Position numbers and translations under genes: made by a program
The notes under the pieces: model-generated
What the model saw: only the letters and a program-made list of their open reading frames with translations
What the model was told of the DNA's origin: nothing
Database searches by the model: none
Part shown: positions 8,560 to 15,631 of the stretch, piece after piece
How positions within the stretch are numbered: the stretch's first letter is position 1
Layout: each line of letters starts with the position of its first letter
NCBI GenBank assembly: GCA_030682655.1
Contig: JAUXNU010000207.1
Span: 1 to 49,987 of the forward strand
Direction: 5' to 3'
DNA length: 49,987 bases
Origin: Actinomycetota bacterium
GTDB lineage: Bacteria > Actinomycetota > Coriobacteriia > Anaerosomatales > JAUXNU01

Positions 8560-9036
8560 CTACTCAGCCCGCAGCCCCAGCTCTGCAAACGCGAAGTCGG
8601 CCGCGAACGGGTCGATGAACGACACCCCGTCGACCTCGCTGCGGTGGGAGAAGTCCTCGGAGAGGACCATGCGGACGCCGTTCGCGTATGCGACTGCCCA
8701 TAGGAGCGCGTCGAAGATCCGCAACCCCCGTCTGCGCGAACAGTCTCCCGCCAGCAAGACCGTCTGCGCGTCGGTTGCGAGCACCTGAAAGGCCGCGGCG
8801 AGTCCCGTAACATGACCAAGGACCGCCGCTCGATCGCTCGACCTCACGGTGCCGCGAGTGAAGACGTCGAACGTCTCGACGAGCACCTGCGTGCTCAGCA
8901 CGCCAATGCCCGCGCGGGCACATGCCCTCACCACCGACCGGGCCCGTTCGCACTTGGCACGCTCTTCCGGGCCAGATGCCGTGCTTCGCGCATAGACCAG
9001 AACGTTGGTGTCGATGAGACAACGCAAATCAGTCAC
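8560..9036 (-). CDS. PIN-domain toxin (module 3)
   Basis: About 158 residues from GTG at 9034-9036, overlapping the antitoxin stop by 8 bases. PIN features: CLIDTNVLVYARS at the N-terminus (catalytic Asp), VLVETFDVF (Glu), LRIFDALLWAVA (Asp) and LSEDFSHR (Asp). This is a different PIN subgroup from modules 1 and 2 (DTNVLVYA rather than DASVGVKW). Predicted ribonuclease toxin. Confidence 0.87.
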   Translation of the reverse strand: MTDLRCLIDTNVLVYARSTASGPEERAKCERARSVVRACARAGIGVLSTQVLVETFDVFTRGTVRSSDRAAVLGHVTGLAAAFQVLATDAQTVLLAGDCSRRRGLRIFDALLWAVAYANGVRMVLSEDFSHRSEVDGVSFIDPFAADFAFAELGLRAE

Positions 9037-9304
9037 CGTAGCAACCAAGCCGGTAGCTGTCGCGAACGCTGCCGAGATCGAACGGCGCTCTGTCCCATTC
9101 CTCGAAGAGCGCATCGACGATCCGCGCAGTCTGCTCGCCGTGCTCTCGGCCCCGCGCGTCCGCCTCGACGAACGCATCGATCGCCTCGCGGACCAGTTCC
9201 GACTCCGAGACCCCGCGTTCTCTCGCGAGCACCTTGAGAGTCTCATCTTGAGTCGGTTCGATGTTGAGCTGCTTGCGCACCATGCGCTTGACCGTATCGG
9301 ACAT
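9029..9304 (-). CDS. Antitoxin (module 3), RHH-like
   Basis: 91 residues. The central stretch KQLNIEPTQDETLKVLARERGVSESELVREAIDAFVE fits a ribbon-helix-helix domain; the tail ending YRLGCYGD would contact the toxin. ATG at 9302-9304 has AAGGTGGG upstream. It is coupled to the PIN gene by an 8-base overlap. Confidence 0.85.
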   Translation of the reverse strand: MSDTVKRMVRKQLNIEPTQDETLKVLARERGVSESELVREAIDAFVEADARGREHGEQTARIVDALFEEWDRAPFDLGSVRDSYRLGCYGD

Positions 9305-9376
9305 GGCTTCCCACCTTCTTGCCAGAGTCTGACCGAGGAGAACGGACAGGCGGACGGGCGTTCGCCGTCATCGCCC

Positions 9377-9398
9377 TAGTATACATCTAGTATACATC
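9377..9398. promoter_or_regulatory. Tandem operator repeats of TA module 3
   Basis: Two exact head-to-tail copies of TAGTATACATC (11 bases, about one helical turn), each containing the palindrome GTATAC, 73-94 bases upstream of the antitoxin start. Spacing on one face of the helix suits cooperative binding by an RHH antitoxin; inferred. Confidence 0.6.
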
Positions 9399-9494
9399 GC
9401 CATGGTTCAGCGGTTCAACGAGTTTGCCCGGAATCCAGAGATCCCGTGAGCCAGTGCGTGTGGGCGTAGGAGTTGGCGCAGGTGGTCGGCATCC

Positions 9495-9719
9495 TCAGCT
9501 CAGGATCTTCCACCCGAAGTACACAGTCGCTGCGACCAGCCCATGACCGGCTCCGGCGCCCACCAGCACCCAGGCTCCCCACTTGTGCACCTTCATGTGG
9601 GTGCGTCCCTTGAAGTGGATAACCCGCAGCCCCACGAGCACCTGGAACGCCGCGAGCAGAAACATGACCACCCCGCCGACCAGCACGGAACCCCACTGAA
9701 GCTCCACTCCAAGAATCAT
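9495..9719 (-). CDS. Small two-pass membrane protein
   Basis: 74 residues with two hydrophobic segments (about 9-34 and 47-68) separated by a basic loop, HFKGRTHMKVHKWG. ATG at 9717-9719 has GGAGGG 6 bases upstream. The His-rich loop is notable, but no family is recognised. It is divergent from the lipoprotein gene that follows. Confidence 0.65.
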   Translation of the reverse strand: MILGVELQWGSVLVGGVVMFLLAAFQVLVGLRVIHFKGRTHMKVHKWGAWVLVGAGAGHGLVAATVYFGWKILS

Positions 9720-9847
9720 CGTCGCCCCTCCAAAGCCCGAGCCTGCTCACTGAATACCCTACCCGTGTTTCGCACTACCCGCGATTCGGAAGAACCACAT
9801 TGATGACTCGCGCGTCTCACCATCAATACCTTGCCAAGGAGGCATGA

Positions 9848-10216
9848 ATGTCCCGCACGCCGCGCATCCTCATTGCTGCACTTGCCGCGCTCGTGTTGAC
9901 CGCAGCCGTCGTCGGCTGCACCGCCGCACCGCCGAGCGAGCCACCAAGCATCACCGGGACCGTCACGCAGTACATGGCCGACGGCACCGGAGGCGGCAGC
10001 TTCCTCATCGAGAACGGCACGCCCGGTTCCAGCGGGTACAACGTGGCCAGCGTCCACGTCGACTCCAAGACCGAGATCTTCGACGCCAAGGACAACCCCG
10101 CCACCTTCGCCGACATCTCCCAAGCCTCGAAGCTCGAGGTGTGGTTCACCGGCCCCGTTGCCGAGTCCTACCCGGTGCAGGCTACGGCGGGGAGCATCCG
10201 CATCCTTGGCGAGTAG
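9848..10216 (+). CDS. Lipoprotein with a DUF3221-like domain
   Basis: 122 residues. The signal peptide (ILIAALAALVLTAAVVGC) ends in a lipobox Cys24, so the protein should be lipid-anchored outside the membrane. The mature part (ITGTVTQYMADG, TKIF-like and WFTGPVAESYPVQATAGSIRIL) resembles the small beta-barrel DUF3221 family of YobA-like lipoproteins. AAGGAGGC precedes the ATG. Function unknown; it converges with the sensor kinase gene. Confidence 0.75.
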   Translation: MSRTPRILIAALAALVLTAAVVGCTAAPPSEPPSITGTVTQYMADGTGGGSFLIENGTPGSSGYNVASVHVDSKTEIFDAKDNPATFADISQASKLEVWFTGPVAESYPVQATAGSIRILGE

Positions 10217-10256
10217 GGTGCCCGGTACGCGGTCGACGACGCGCCTCGACTCGCGG

Positions 10257-11678
10257 CTATCGGCGACGAGCGGGCGGCTTGGATGGTTCAGGCAGACCCG
10301 CCAGCGGGACGCGGACCGCGAACACACTGCCGCCCCCGGCGCGGTTCGCGGCCTCCACGCTCCCGCCGTGGCGCTCGACGATCTCCTTGACGACCGCCAG
10401 CCCAATGCCGAGCCCGCCGCTTGCGCGATCGCGTGCTCCGTCCGCGCGCCAGAAGCGCGAGAACACGCGCTCGAGATCTTCCTCGGCGATGCCGATCCCG
10501 GTGTCCGCGACCTCGATAAGAGCGCGGTCCCCGTCGCGACCCAACGTGACCGTCACGACGCCGCCCGACGGCGTGTAGCGACACGCGTTCGAGATGAGGT
10601 TGCCGACCGCCTGCGTGAGGCGGTCGGAGTCGCCGTCCACCATGAGGCCGGACTCGATCTCCTCGGCCAGGGTGAGACCACAGGACTCGAAGAGCGCGCG
10701 GTGCGCGTCGACCGCCATGCGAACCGGGCCCGCGAGGTCGATGCGCTCGAGGCTCATCGGGGTGCTGCCGCGCTCGAGGCGCGTCAGCTCGAGGATGCCG
10801 TCGGCCAGGCGTGCGAGACGAACCGTCTCGTTGCGCACCGTGCCGAGGTGCTCCTCATCGGCAGGCATGACGCCATCCTGCATCGCTTCGACGGTCGCCT
10901 GAATGGCCTGCAGTGGCGTGCGCAGTTCGTGGGCGACGTCGGCCGTGAGCCGCCGCTCCATCTCTCGGTCGGCCTCGATGGCGTCGGCCATCTCGTCGAA
11001 CGTCCGGCCGAGCACGCCGATGGAGTCCTCTCCGTCGAGTTCCGTGCGTGCGTGCCGGTCGCCAGCACGTAGCCGCTCCGCGGTCGCCGTGATCTTGTCG
11101 AGCGGCCGCACTATCGTCATCGCGAACACGAGGCCGGCAAGCGACGCGCCGAACACCGAGATCAGCGCGGCAGTGATGAGTCCCTGGAAGCTCGACCGGC
11201 GGAATCGCCAGTCGTTCTCGGTCAGCAACCCCTGCGGAGACAGTGACCACATGCGCACAACCCCGACGATCTCTTCCTGAGCCACGATGGGCGAGGTCAC
11301 GACGGGCCCCTGCGGCTCGCGGTAGCCAGATGGCACGCCCGCGATCGACTGGCCCAACATGGTCGCGTGGTACGTGTCGTCGTAGATGACGCTCCCGCGC
11401 GCATCGAGCACCTGGAGCGCGAGCCCGCTCATCATGCCGAAGCGCGGCATCTCGGAGAATCCCTGCAGCGTCCACCCTCCGGAGTTCTCGTATGACCTGC
11501 CAAGGAGGGTCGCCGCGCCGTCCGCAGTGTCCTGAAGGCCTTCGCGAACGTAGGCATCGAACTGCCCGCCCCACACGGCTGTGAGGATGACCGCCGACAG
11601 CATCGCCGTGAATGCGGCGACTACCGCAAAGGCGAGCGCCAAGCGTCGCCCGAGACCTCGGCGTCCCGGGGCCTTCAT
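10257..11678 (-). CDS. Membrane sensor histidine kinase
   Basis: 473 residues. Two membrane segments (about 13-35 and 168-190) enclose an extracytoplasmic sensor region. A HAMP domain follows (about 190-240), then the phosphoacceptor H-box ADVAHELRTPL with His250, the N-box (about 360-370, NLISNACRYTP), the G1 box ADTGIGI and the G2 box GGLGIGL. The protein autophosphorylates and passes phosphate to the response regulator encoded immediately upstream, whose stop overlaps this start by one base. The signal is not evident from sequence. Confidence 0.93.
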   Translation of the reverse strand: MKAPGRRGLGRRLALAFAVVAAFTAMLSAVILTAVWGGQFDAYVREGLQDTADGAATLLGRSYENSGGWTLQGFSEMPRFGMMSGLALQVLDARGSVIYDDTYHATMLGQSIAGVPSGYREPQGPVVTSPIVAQEEIVGVVRMWSLSPQGLLTENDWRFRRSSFQGLITAALISVFGASLAGLVFAMTIVRPLDKITATAERLRAGDRHARTELDGEDSIGVLGRTFDEMADAIEADREMERRLTADVAHELRTPLQAIQATVEAMQDGVMPADEEHLGTVRNETVRLARLADGILELTRLERGSTPMSLERIDLAGPVRMAVDAHRALFESCGLTLAEEIESGLMVDGDSDRLTQAVGNLISNACRYTPSGGVVTVTLGRDGDRALIEVADTGIGIAEEDLERVFSRFWRADGARDRASGGLGIGLAVVKEIVERHGGSVEAANRAGGGSVFAVRVPLAGLPEPSKPPARRR

Positions 11679-12382
11679 CAGTCGTCGTCCTCGGCAGGCT
11701 CGAAGCGGTAGCCGACACCGTGAACGGTGTAGATGAACGTCGGCTGCTTGGGGTCGTCATGCAACTTGGCGCGCAGGTTCTTCACGTGGGAGTCGATCGT
11801 GCGCTCGTAGCCCTCGAAGTCATAGCCAAGGACCTTCTCGACGAGCTCCATGCGCGAATACACGCGGCCCGGATAGCGCGCAAGTGTCATGAGCAGCTTG
11901 AACTCACTCGCGGTCAGGTCGAGCTCTTCCTCGCCAATGAACGCCTTGTGCGCCGCGACGTCGACCTCGAGGGAGCCGTGGACCAGCCGGTCGCGCTGAG
12001 GTTCGGCGCCAACGTGCGCGCGGCGTAGCAGTGCCCGTACCCTCGCCACCAGCTCGCGCGGCGAGAACGGCTTGACGAGGTAGTCGTCGGCACCGAGCTC
12101 CAGACCGGCGACCCGGTCCTCGAGCTCGCCTTTTGCGGTGAGCATGATGATAGGCACGTCGGAAACGTCCCGGATGGTGCGGCAGACCTCTTCGCCGGAA
12201 GCCTTCGGGAGCATGAGGTCGAGAACGACTAGGTCGAAGGAATGCTGGTCGAAAGCATCAATCGCGGCGATGCCATCGGCGGCTCCGGTGACCCAGTAGC
12301 CTTCCTTCTCGAGATAGGCAGTGACTGCTTCTCGGATGGCCTTCTCGTCCTCGACGACAAGTACGCGTCGCGTTGTGGACAT
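11678..12382 (-). CDS. OmpR/PhoB-family response regulator
   Basis: 234 residues. The receiver domain has the acidic pair EDE near residue 11, phospho-acceptor Asp55 in VVLDLMLP, the Thr of MLTAKGE and the Lys of YLVKPFS. A C-terminal winged-helix DNA-binding domain follows (LTASEFKLLMTLARYPGRVYSR to the GVGYRFEP end). It pairs with the kinase downstream. Target genes cannot be told from the window. Confidence 0.94.
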   Translation of the reverse strand: MSTTRRVLVVEDEKAIREAVTAYLEKEGYWVTGAADGIAAIDAFDQHSFDLVVLDLMLPKASGEEVCRTIRDVSDVPIIMLTAKGELEDRVAGLELGADDYLVKPFSPRELVARVRALLRRAHVGAEPQRDRLVHGSLEVDVAAHKAFIGEEELDLTASEFKLLMTLARYPGRVYSRMELVEKVLGYDFEGYERTIDSHVKNLRAKLHDDPKQPTFIYTVHGVGYRFEPAEDDD

Positions 12383-12536
12383 GGGTGTGCTGCCTCCCTA
12401 TGAGGGCGCCGGGGTGGCGGGGCTGCCCCCCGACGTGGCACTCCGTATAGCAAAGTGTAGCCCCGAGCAGCATATTCCCGCACGATTCCACCGAATCTCC
12501 ACGTGGGGGGAAGGCGCTACGAAGAAGCCCTCGCCC

Positions 12537-13499
12537 CTACAGCACCATGTTGAACAGATACCCGACCGCGATGATCGTCACCGCGTTGATCGCGACGAAT
12601 ATCGCGATGAGCTTGGGCTTGATGACCTTGCGAAGGATGATCATCTCGGGCGTCGAGAGCGCCACGACCGCCATCATGAACGCGAGCACCGTTCCCATCT
12701 GCATGCCCTTGTCCACGAGCACGCTCACGATCGGGATCACGCCAGCCGCGTTGCTGTAGAGCGGCACGCCAATCAGCACTGCGATCGGCACCGCAAGCGG
12801 GTTGCCCGGGCCGGCCCAGCGCACGAGGAAGTCATCCGGCAGGTAGCCGTGCATCGCCGCCCCGATCGCAATGCCGCCGATCACGTACGGCCATACCTTC
12901 CCGACGATCTCGCGCACGTAGCCCCGCGCATACGCGATGCGGTCCGCGCGGGTCATCTCCTCGGCGGGCTTGTCCCCGACCTTGATCTGGTAGACGTACT
13001 CCTCGACGAGGTGCTCGAGACCCAGCTTGCCGATGACGATGCCGCCCACGATGGCGACCGCTAGCCCGGCCACGAGGTAGAGCGCGGCGATCTTCCACCC
13101 GAACATGCCAAGCAGCAGTACGAGCGCGACCTCGTTCACCATCGGGCTCGCGATGAGGAACGAGAACGTCACCCCGAGCGGCACACCGGCCTCGACGAAG
13201 CCGATGAAGAGCGGGACAGCCGAGCACGAGCAGAACGGGGTGACGACGCCCAGGCTCGCCGCGAGCACGTTGCCCACGTAGAGGCGCGAGTGCGACAGGT
13301 AGCCCTTGGTGCGCTCCGGCGGGAAGTACGAGCGGATGATCGCCACGACGAACACGATCACCGCGAGCATCAGCAGGATCTTCGGCACGTCGTAGAGGAA
13401 GAACGCGACGGCCTGACCAAGCGCGGAGTCCGGAGACAGCCCGATCAGGTCGAAGGTGGCGCGCTCGGCAAGCCACTGCAGAGGATAGAAGATATCCAT
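12537..13499 (-). CDS. ArsP/DUF318-type permease, last gene of the arsR-hgcAB unit
   Basis: 320 residues with about eight membrane segments. The conserved TPFCSCSAVPLFIGF (two Cys separated by Ser) and IASPMVNEVALVLL are signatures of the DUF318 permease family, which includes ArsP, an exporter of trivalent methylarsenicals. A cytosolic loop with KVGDKPAEEMTRADR splits the two halves. It follows the thioredoxin-like gene by about 50 bases in the same direction. Being in one transcription unit with hgcAB and arsR, it may export methylated or trivalent metal(loid) species; the substrate is inference. Some family members work on other metals or are uncharacterised. Confidence 0.85.
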   Translation of the reverse strand: MDIFYPLQWLAERATFDLIGLSPDSALGQAVAFFLYDVPKILLMLAVIVFVVAIIRSYFPPERTKGYLSHSRLYVGNVLAASLGVVTPFCSCSAVPLFIGFVEAGVPLGVTFSFLIASPMVNEVALVLLLGMFGWKIAALYLVAGLAVAIVGGIVIGKLGLEHLVEEYVYQIKVGDKPAEEMTRADRIAYARGYVREIVGKVWPYVIGGIAIGAAMHGYLPDDFLVRWAGPGNPLAVPIAVLIGVPLYSNAAGVIPIVSVLVDKGMQMGTVLAFMMAVVALSTPEMIILRKVIKPKLIAIFVAINAVTIIAVGYLFNMVL

Positions 13500-13519
13500 G
13501 GGGTCAGCCCGCCATGCGG

Positions 13520-13549
13520 CCCCACGCGCGGAATCGCCCGCGCGTGGGG
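13520..13549. terminator. Strong GC-rich hairpin between thioredoxin-like gene and permease
   Basis: CCCCACGCGCGG, 6-base loop, CCGCGCGTGGGG: a perfect 12-base stem. There is no T-run on the minus strand after it, so it may be a partial terminator, attenuator or mRNA-stability element that separates permease expression from hgcAB rather than a full terminator. Confidence 0.5.
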
Positions 13550-13553
13550 TCGG

Positions 13554-13835
13554 CTAGCAGCAACTCCCGCCGCAGCCGCAGCCGCCCGTACCGGCGTCGG
13601 CGGCGCCCTGGAGCAGGCGGGCGACCTCCTCGGCGGACGGAACGCGACCGGCAACCTTGACCTGCTCGTCGACGACGAGCGCCGGCGTGGTCATGACGCC
13701 GTAGGCCATGATCTGCTGGAAGTCGGCGACCTTCTCAAACGTCGCGTCGAGTCCGAGGGATGCTGCCGCTTCGCGCGTCACCTTCTCGAGCCTGTCGCAG
13801 TTCGCGCAACCCCCGCCAAGGATCTTGATGTTCAT
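13554..13835 (-). CDS. Thioredoxin-fold redox-active disulfide protein with Cys-rich tail
   Basis: 93 residues, starting MNIKILGGGCANCDRLEKVTREAA with a CxxC active pair (Cys10, Cys13), then GVMTTPALVVDEQVKVAGRVPSAEEV. This matches the small thioredoxin-like (redox-active disulfide protein 2) family often found beside DUF318 permeases and arsenic genes. The last dozen residues are Gly/Cys-rich (GGCGCGGSCC), a vicinal-thiol tail that could bind soft metals such as As(III) or Hg(II). It lies between hgcB and the permease gene, in the same orientation. A role in delivering or sequestering thiophilic metals is inference. Confidence 0.87.
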   Translation of the reverse strand: MNIKILGGGCANCDRLEKVTREAAASLGLDATFEKVADFQQIMAYGVMTTPALVVDEQVKVAGRVPSAEEVARLLQGAADAGTGGCGCGGSCC

Positions 13836-13858
13836 TCTTCCTCGTGTCCTTTCACCTG

Positions 13859-13875
13859 GCGGGCAGCTCGCCCGC
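13859..13875. other. Small hairpin between hgcB and the thioredoxin-like gene
   Basis: GCGGGC, 5-base loop, GCCCGC, in the 52-base gap. It has no T-run and probably does not terminate; it may influence mRNA processing. Confidence 0.35.
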
Positions 13876-13887
13876 GCGTCTTGGTAG

Positions 13888-14172
13888 CTAGCAGCACGCG
13901 TCGCCGCAGTTCGGCTCCGTGCCGCGGATCCATCCGTTGATGATCGCCGCCGCGCACCCGACACTCGCGTCGACCTCGATCGCGGCCCACGCGCAGTTGC
14001 GCACGCACGCCCCGCACTCCATGCATGCGTCACGGTCGACCACGACCGCGCGTCCGTCGCACATCTCGAACACGCCATGCGGGCAGACCATCGCGCACAT
14101 CCGGCAGCCGGTGCATTTCTCGGCGTCGTACGCGAGAGTCACGACGCCCTCGACATACCTCAGCCCGCTCAC
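13888..14172 (-). CDS. hgcB: HgcB, ferredoxin partner for mercury methylation
   Basis: 94 residues from GTG at 14170-14172, overlapping the hgcA stop by 4 bases (GTGA). It holds two CxxCxxCxxxC [4Fe-4S] motifs: Cys20/23/26/30 (CTGCRMCAMVC) and Cys50/53/56/60 (CMECGACVRNC). HgcB-specific marks follow: an extra Cys at 73 in VGCAAAIINGW and a terminal Cys-Cys pair (93, 94). In characterised methylators HgcB reduces the HgcA corrinoid, and both proteins are needed to form methylmercury; the extra Cys and terminal pair are thought to bind Hg(II). The ECGAC context, length and adjacency to hgcA separate it from ordinary 8Fe ferredoxins. Confidence 0.95.
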   Translation of the reverse strand: MSGLRYVEGVVTLAYDAEKCTGCRMCAMVCPHGVFEMCDGRAVVVDRDACMECGACVRNCAWAAIEVDASVGCAAAIINGWIRGTEPNCGDACC

Positions 14173-15224
14173 GCGATCACCGCCACTGCCGCGCTCGCCA
14201 GCAACGCCACCACCGATGTCGCAGCGAGCCCGACCTGCACCGGCAGCCAACGCCGCATCTCAGCGTTCACACCCGAAAACGACGTGTACGTCGAGCTCCC
14301 GGTGAAGTTCATCGCACCGAACGACGCGCCGGCCGTGATGCCCGCCACACCCGCGACAGCCGCAAGCCAGCTCACGTGCACACCCGCCAACGAGACCGCC
14401 GCGATCGCGGCCAGCGCAGTGAGCGCCCCGACGATTGCGCCCTTCTGCGAGAACATCCGTCCGGGAACCCACGGGAGCAGCACGGGCGTCAACACAAGCC
14501 CCGCGAGGACGGCGAGCAGCGCCGCGGCCAACACCGGAACTCCTCGGCCAAGCACTCGATCGAGCGAGAACAGGGGATCGAGACCGAGACCGGTGAGCGC
14601 CAGGAAGCCCACAGCTGCGGCGAGAACCTTCGGCTGGAATGCGATGGAAGTCTCGACGCCGGTGAGCACGACGCGGTCGCGCAGGGTGAAGCGAACACGG
14701 CGCATCTCGGGAGTCGCCTTCATCCCCGCGACCAGAAACTCCCGGATGTCGGCGGCACGCACCGGGCCATACACGACGCGGAAGCCGGTGAAGGTCTTGA
14801 CCTCGTGCGCGGACACGCCTGGCGCACCGAGCTGGGGCACGACAAGGGTTCGGTGCTCAACGACCTCGGCCAGTCGTGATTCGAGCACGCGCTTGGCGAG
14901 CTCGACCGTGCCGAAGGTGCCTTTGCCGGCAGCACACCACACGTTGACGCCACGCGTGTCGAGCACGAGGATCCACGCGTCGATGCCGGCAAGTTCGCGG
15001 CGCAGCGCGTCGAAGGAGAGCTTGAAGTTGGCACTCACGAGTACCGGTGAGTCCGGATTCGGAGCGCCCACCGCGTGGAGCCCGGACTCCACGCGGTAGT
15101 CCATGCGAAAGAGGTTGAGTCGCACGCGAATCGTGCCCAAGCGGTCGCCCAACGACAGTCGCGTTGCGACCCTCGGCACCGCGCCCACAGGCGTTTCGAC
15201 CATCTGCATGGCCAAGGAGCTCAC
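14169..15224 (-). CDS. hgcA: HgcA, corrinoid protein of mercury methylation
   Basis: About 351 residues from GTG at 15222-15224, which overlaps the arsR stop (GTGA) and has GGGGAGG just upstream; in-frame ATGs at 15209 and 15203 are less likely. The N-terminal corrinoid-binding domain contains PVLVSANFKLSFD (about 60-72) and the diagnostic cap-helix motif NVWCAAGK (94-101), whose Cys97 is expected to be the lower axial ligand to cobalt. About five membrane segments follow (about 198-214, 229-250, 263-281, 284-303, 328-350), with the conserved NFTGSSTYTSFSGV near the end. The related CO-dehydrogenase corrinoid subunit CdhD lacks this membrane domain. HgcA transfers a methyl group to Hg(II) with HgcB. 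Activity is predicted, not shown. Confidence 0.96.
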   Translation of the reverse strand: MSSLAMQMVETPVGAVPRVATRLSLGDRLGTIRVRLNLFRMDYRVESGLHAVGAPNPDSPVLVSANFKLSFDALRRELAGIDAWILVLDTRGVNVWCAAGKGTFGTVELAKRVLESRLAEVVEHRTLVVPQLGAPGVSAHEVKTFTGFRVVYGPVRAADIREFLVAGMKATPEMRRVRFTLRDRVVLTGVETSIAFQPKVLAAAVGFLALTGLGLDPLFSLDRVLGRGVPVLAAALLAVLAGLVLTPVLLPWVPGRMFSQKGAIVGALTALAAIAAVSLAGVHVSWLAAVAGVAGITAGASFGAMNFTGSSTYTSFSGVNAEMRRWLPVQVGLAATSVVALLASAAVAVIA

Positions 15225-15538
15225 GATTCCTCCCCGGGTGCGTCGCAAGCGCAACCGGTACCGGCAGCAGCCGCTCCCGCGCGACCGGCGAGGTTCGCGA
15301 ACGAGCCCGCGAGTCGTGTGAGAGCCTCGGGCTCCAGAGAGCAGTGTAGCCAGCGGCCGACGCGGCGCGTACGCACGATTCCGGCCTCGCGCAGCTGCTT
15401 CACATGGTGAGATGCGAGCGCGTCCGAGGCGTCGAGGGCTGCGGCGATCTCGCAGATGCACTTCTCGCCATCGGCAAGAAGCTCGACGATCCGCAGCCGG
15501 TTCTCATCGGCCAGGGCTTTGAGGAGTTCGGTGTCCAT
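15221..15538 (-). CDS. arsR: ArsR-family metalloid-responsive repressor heading the hgcAB operon
   Basis: 105 residues with a winged-helix fold: LLKALADENRLRIVELL, then a CxC metal site (Cys27, Cys29) in EKCICEIAAALD, which matches the As(III)-binding position of ELCVCDL-type ArsR proteins, and the recognition helix DALASHHVKQLREAGIVRTRR. A second Cys pair (96, 98) sits in the C-terminal tail. ATG at 15536-15538 has no Shine-Dalgarno, but a consensus -10 ends 7 bases upstream, so the mRNA is probably leaderless. The stop overlaps the hgcA start. It should repress both the hgc operon and ACR3 until metalloid binds. Confidence 0.93.
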   Translation of the reverse strand: MDTELLKALADENRLRIVELLADGEKCICEIAAALDASDALASHHVKQLREAGIVRTRRVGRWLHCSLEPEALTRLAGSFANLAGRAGAAAAGTGCACDAPGEES

Positions 15539-15544
15539 AGGCCG

Positions 15545-15574
15545 AGTATATTCAAATGCGCGTTTTATTGTCAA
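15545..15574 (-). promoter_or_regulatory. Promoter of arsR-hgcAB-trx-permease
   Basis: On the minus strand: -35 TTGACA (15569-15574), 18-base spacer, -10 TATACT (15545-15550). The predicted start of transcription falls at or within a base or two of the arsR ATG, giving a leaderless message. The spacer is largely operator sequence. Confidence 0.75.
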
Positions 15575-15587
15575 ACGTGCGTTTGAA
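15551..15587. promoter_or_regulatory. Shared ArsR-type operator
   Basis: Imperfect inverted repeat with 14-base arms, TTCAAATGCGCGTT and AACGTGCGTTTGAA (12 of 14 pairs match), around a 9-base AT-rich centre. TTCAA...TTGAA symmetry is typical of ArsR sites. It covers the -35 of both divergent promoters, so one bound dimer would block both directions. Confidence 0.75.
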
Positions 15588-15596
15588 TGATATAGA
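15568..15596 (+). promoter_or_regulatory. Promoter of the ACR3 gene
   Basis: Plus strand: -35 TTGTCA (15568-15573), 17-base spacer, -10 TATAGA (15591-15596); each hexamer is one base from consensus. It overlaps the ArsR operator and the -35 of the opposite promoter. Confidence 0.7.
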
Positions 15597-15631
15597 AGGA
15601 GTGGCCGAAACATACGGACAGCGGAGTGACA

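Noticed and set aside
13888-14250. A longer hgcB beginning at 14250
   Set aside because: The extra N-terminus is out-of-frame hgcA sequence; GTG 14172 overlaps the hgcA stop and gives the usual 94-residue length.
14169-15224. HgcA being the acetyl-CoA pathway corrinoid subunit CdhD
   Set aside because: CdhD lacks the C-terminal membrane domain, and the neighbour is an HgcB-type ferredoxin, with no other CO dehydrogenase genes around.
15221-15587. ArsR being a mercury regulator of the mer type
   Set aside because: It lacks MerR fold features, and no merA, merT or merP genes occur; the CxC site and ACR3 partner point to arsenic-type sensing.
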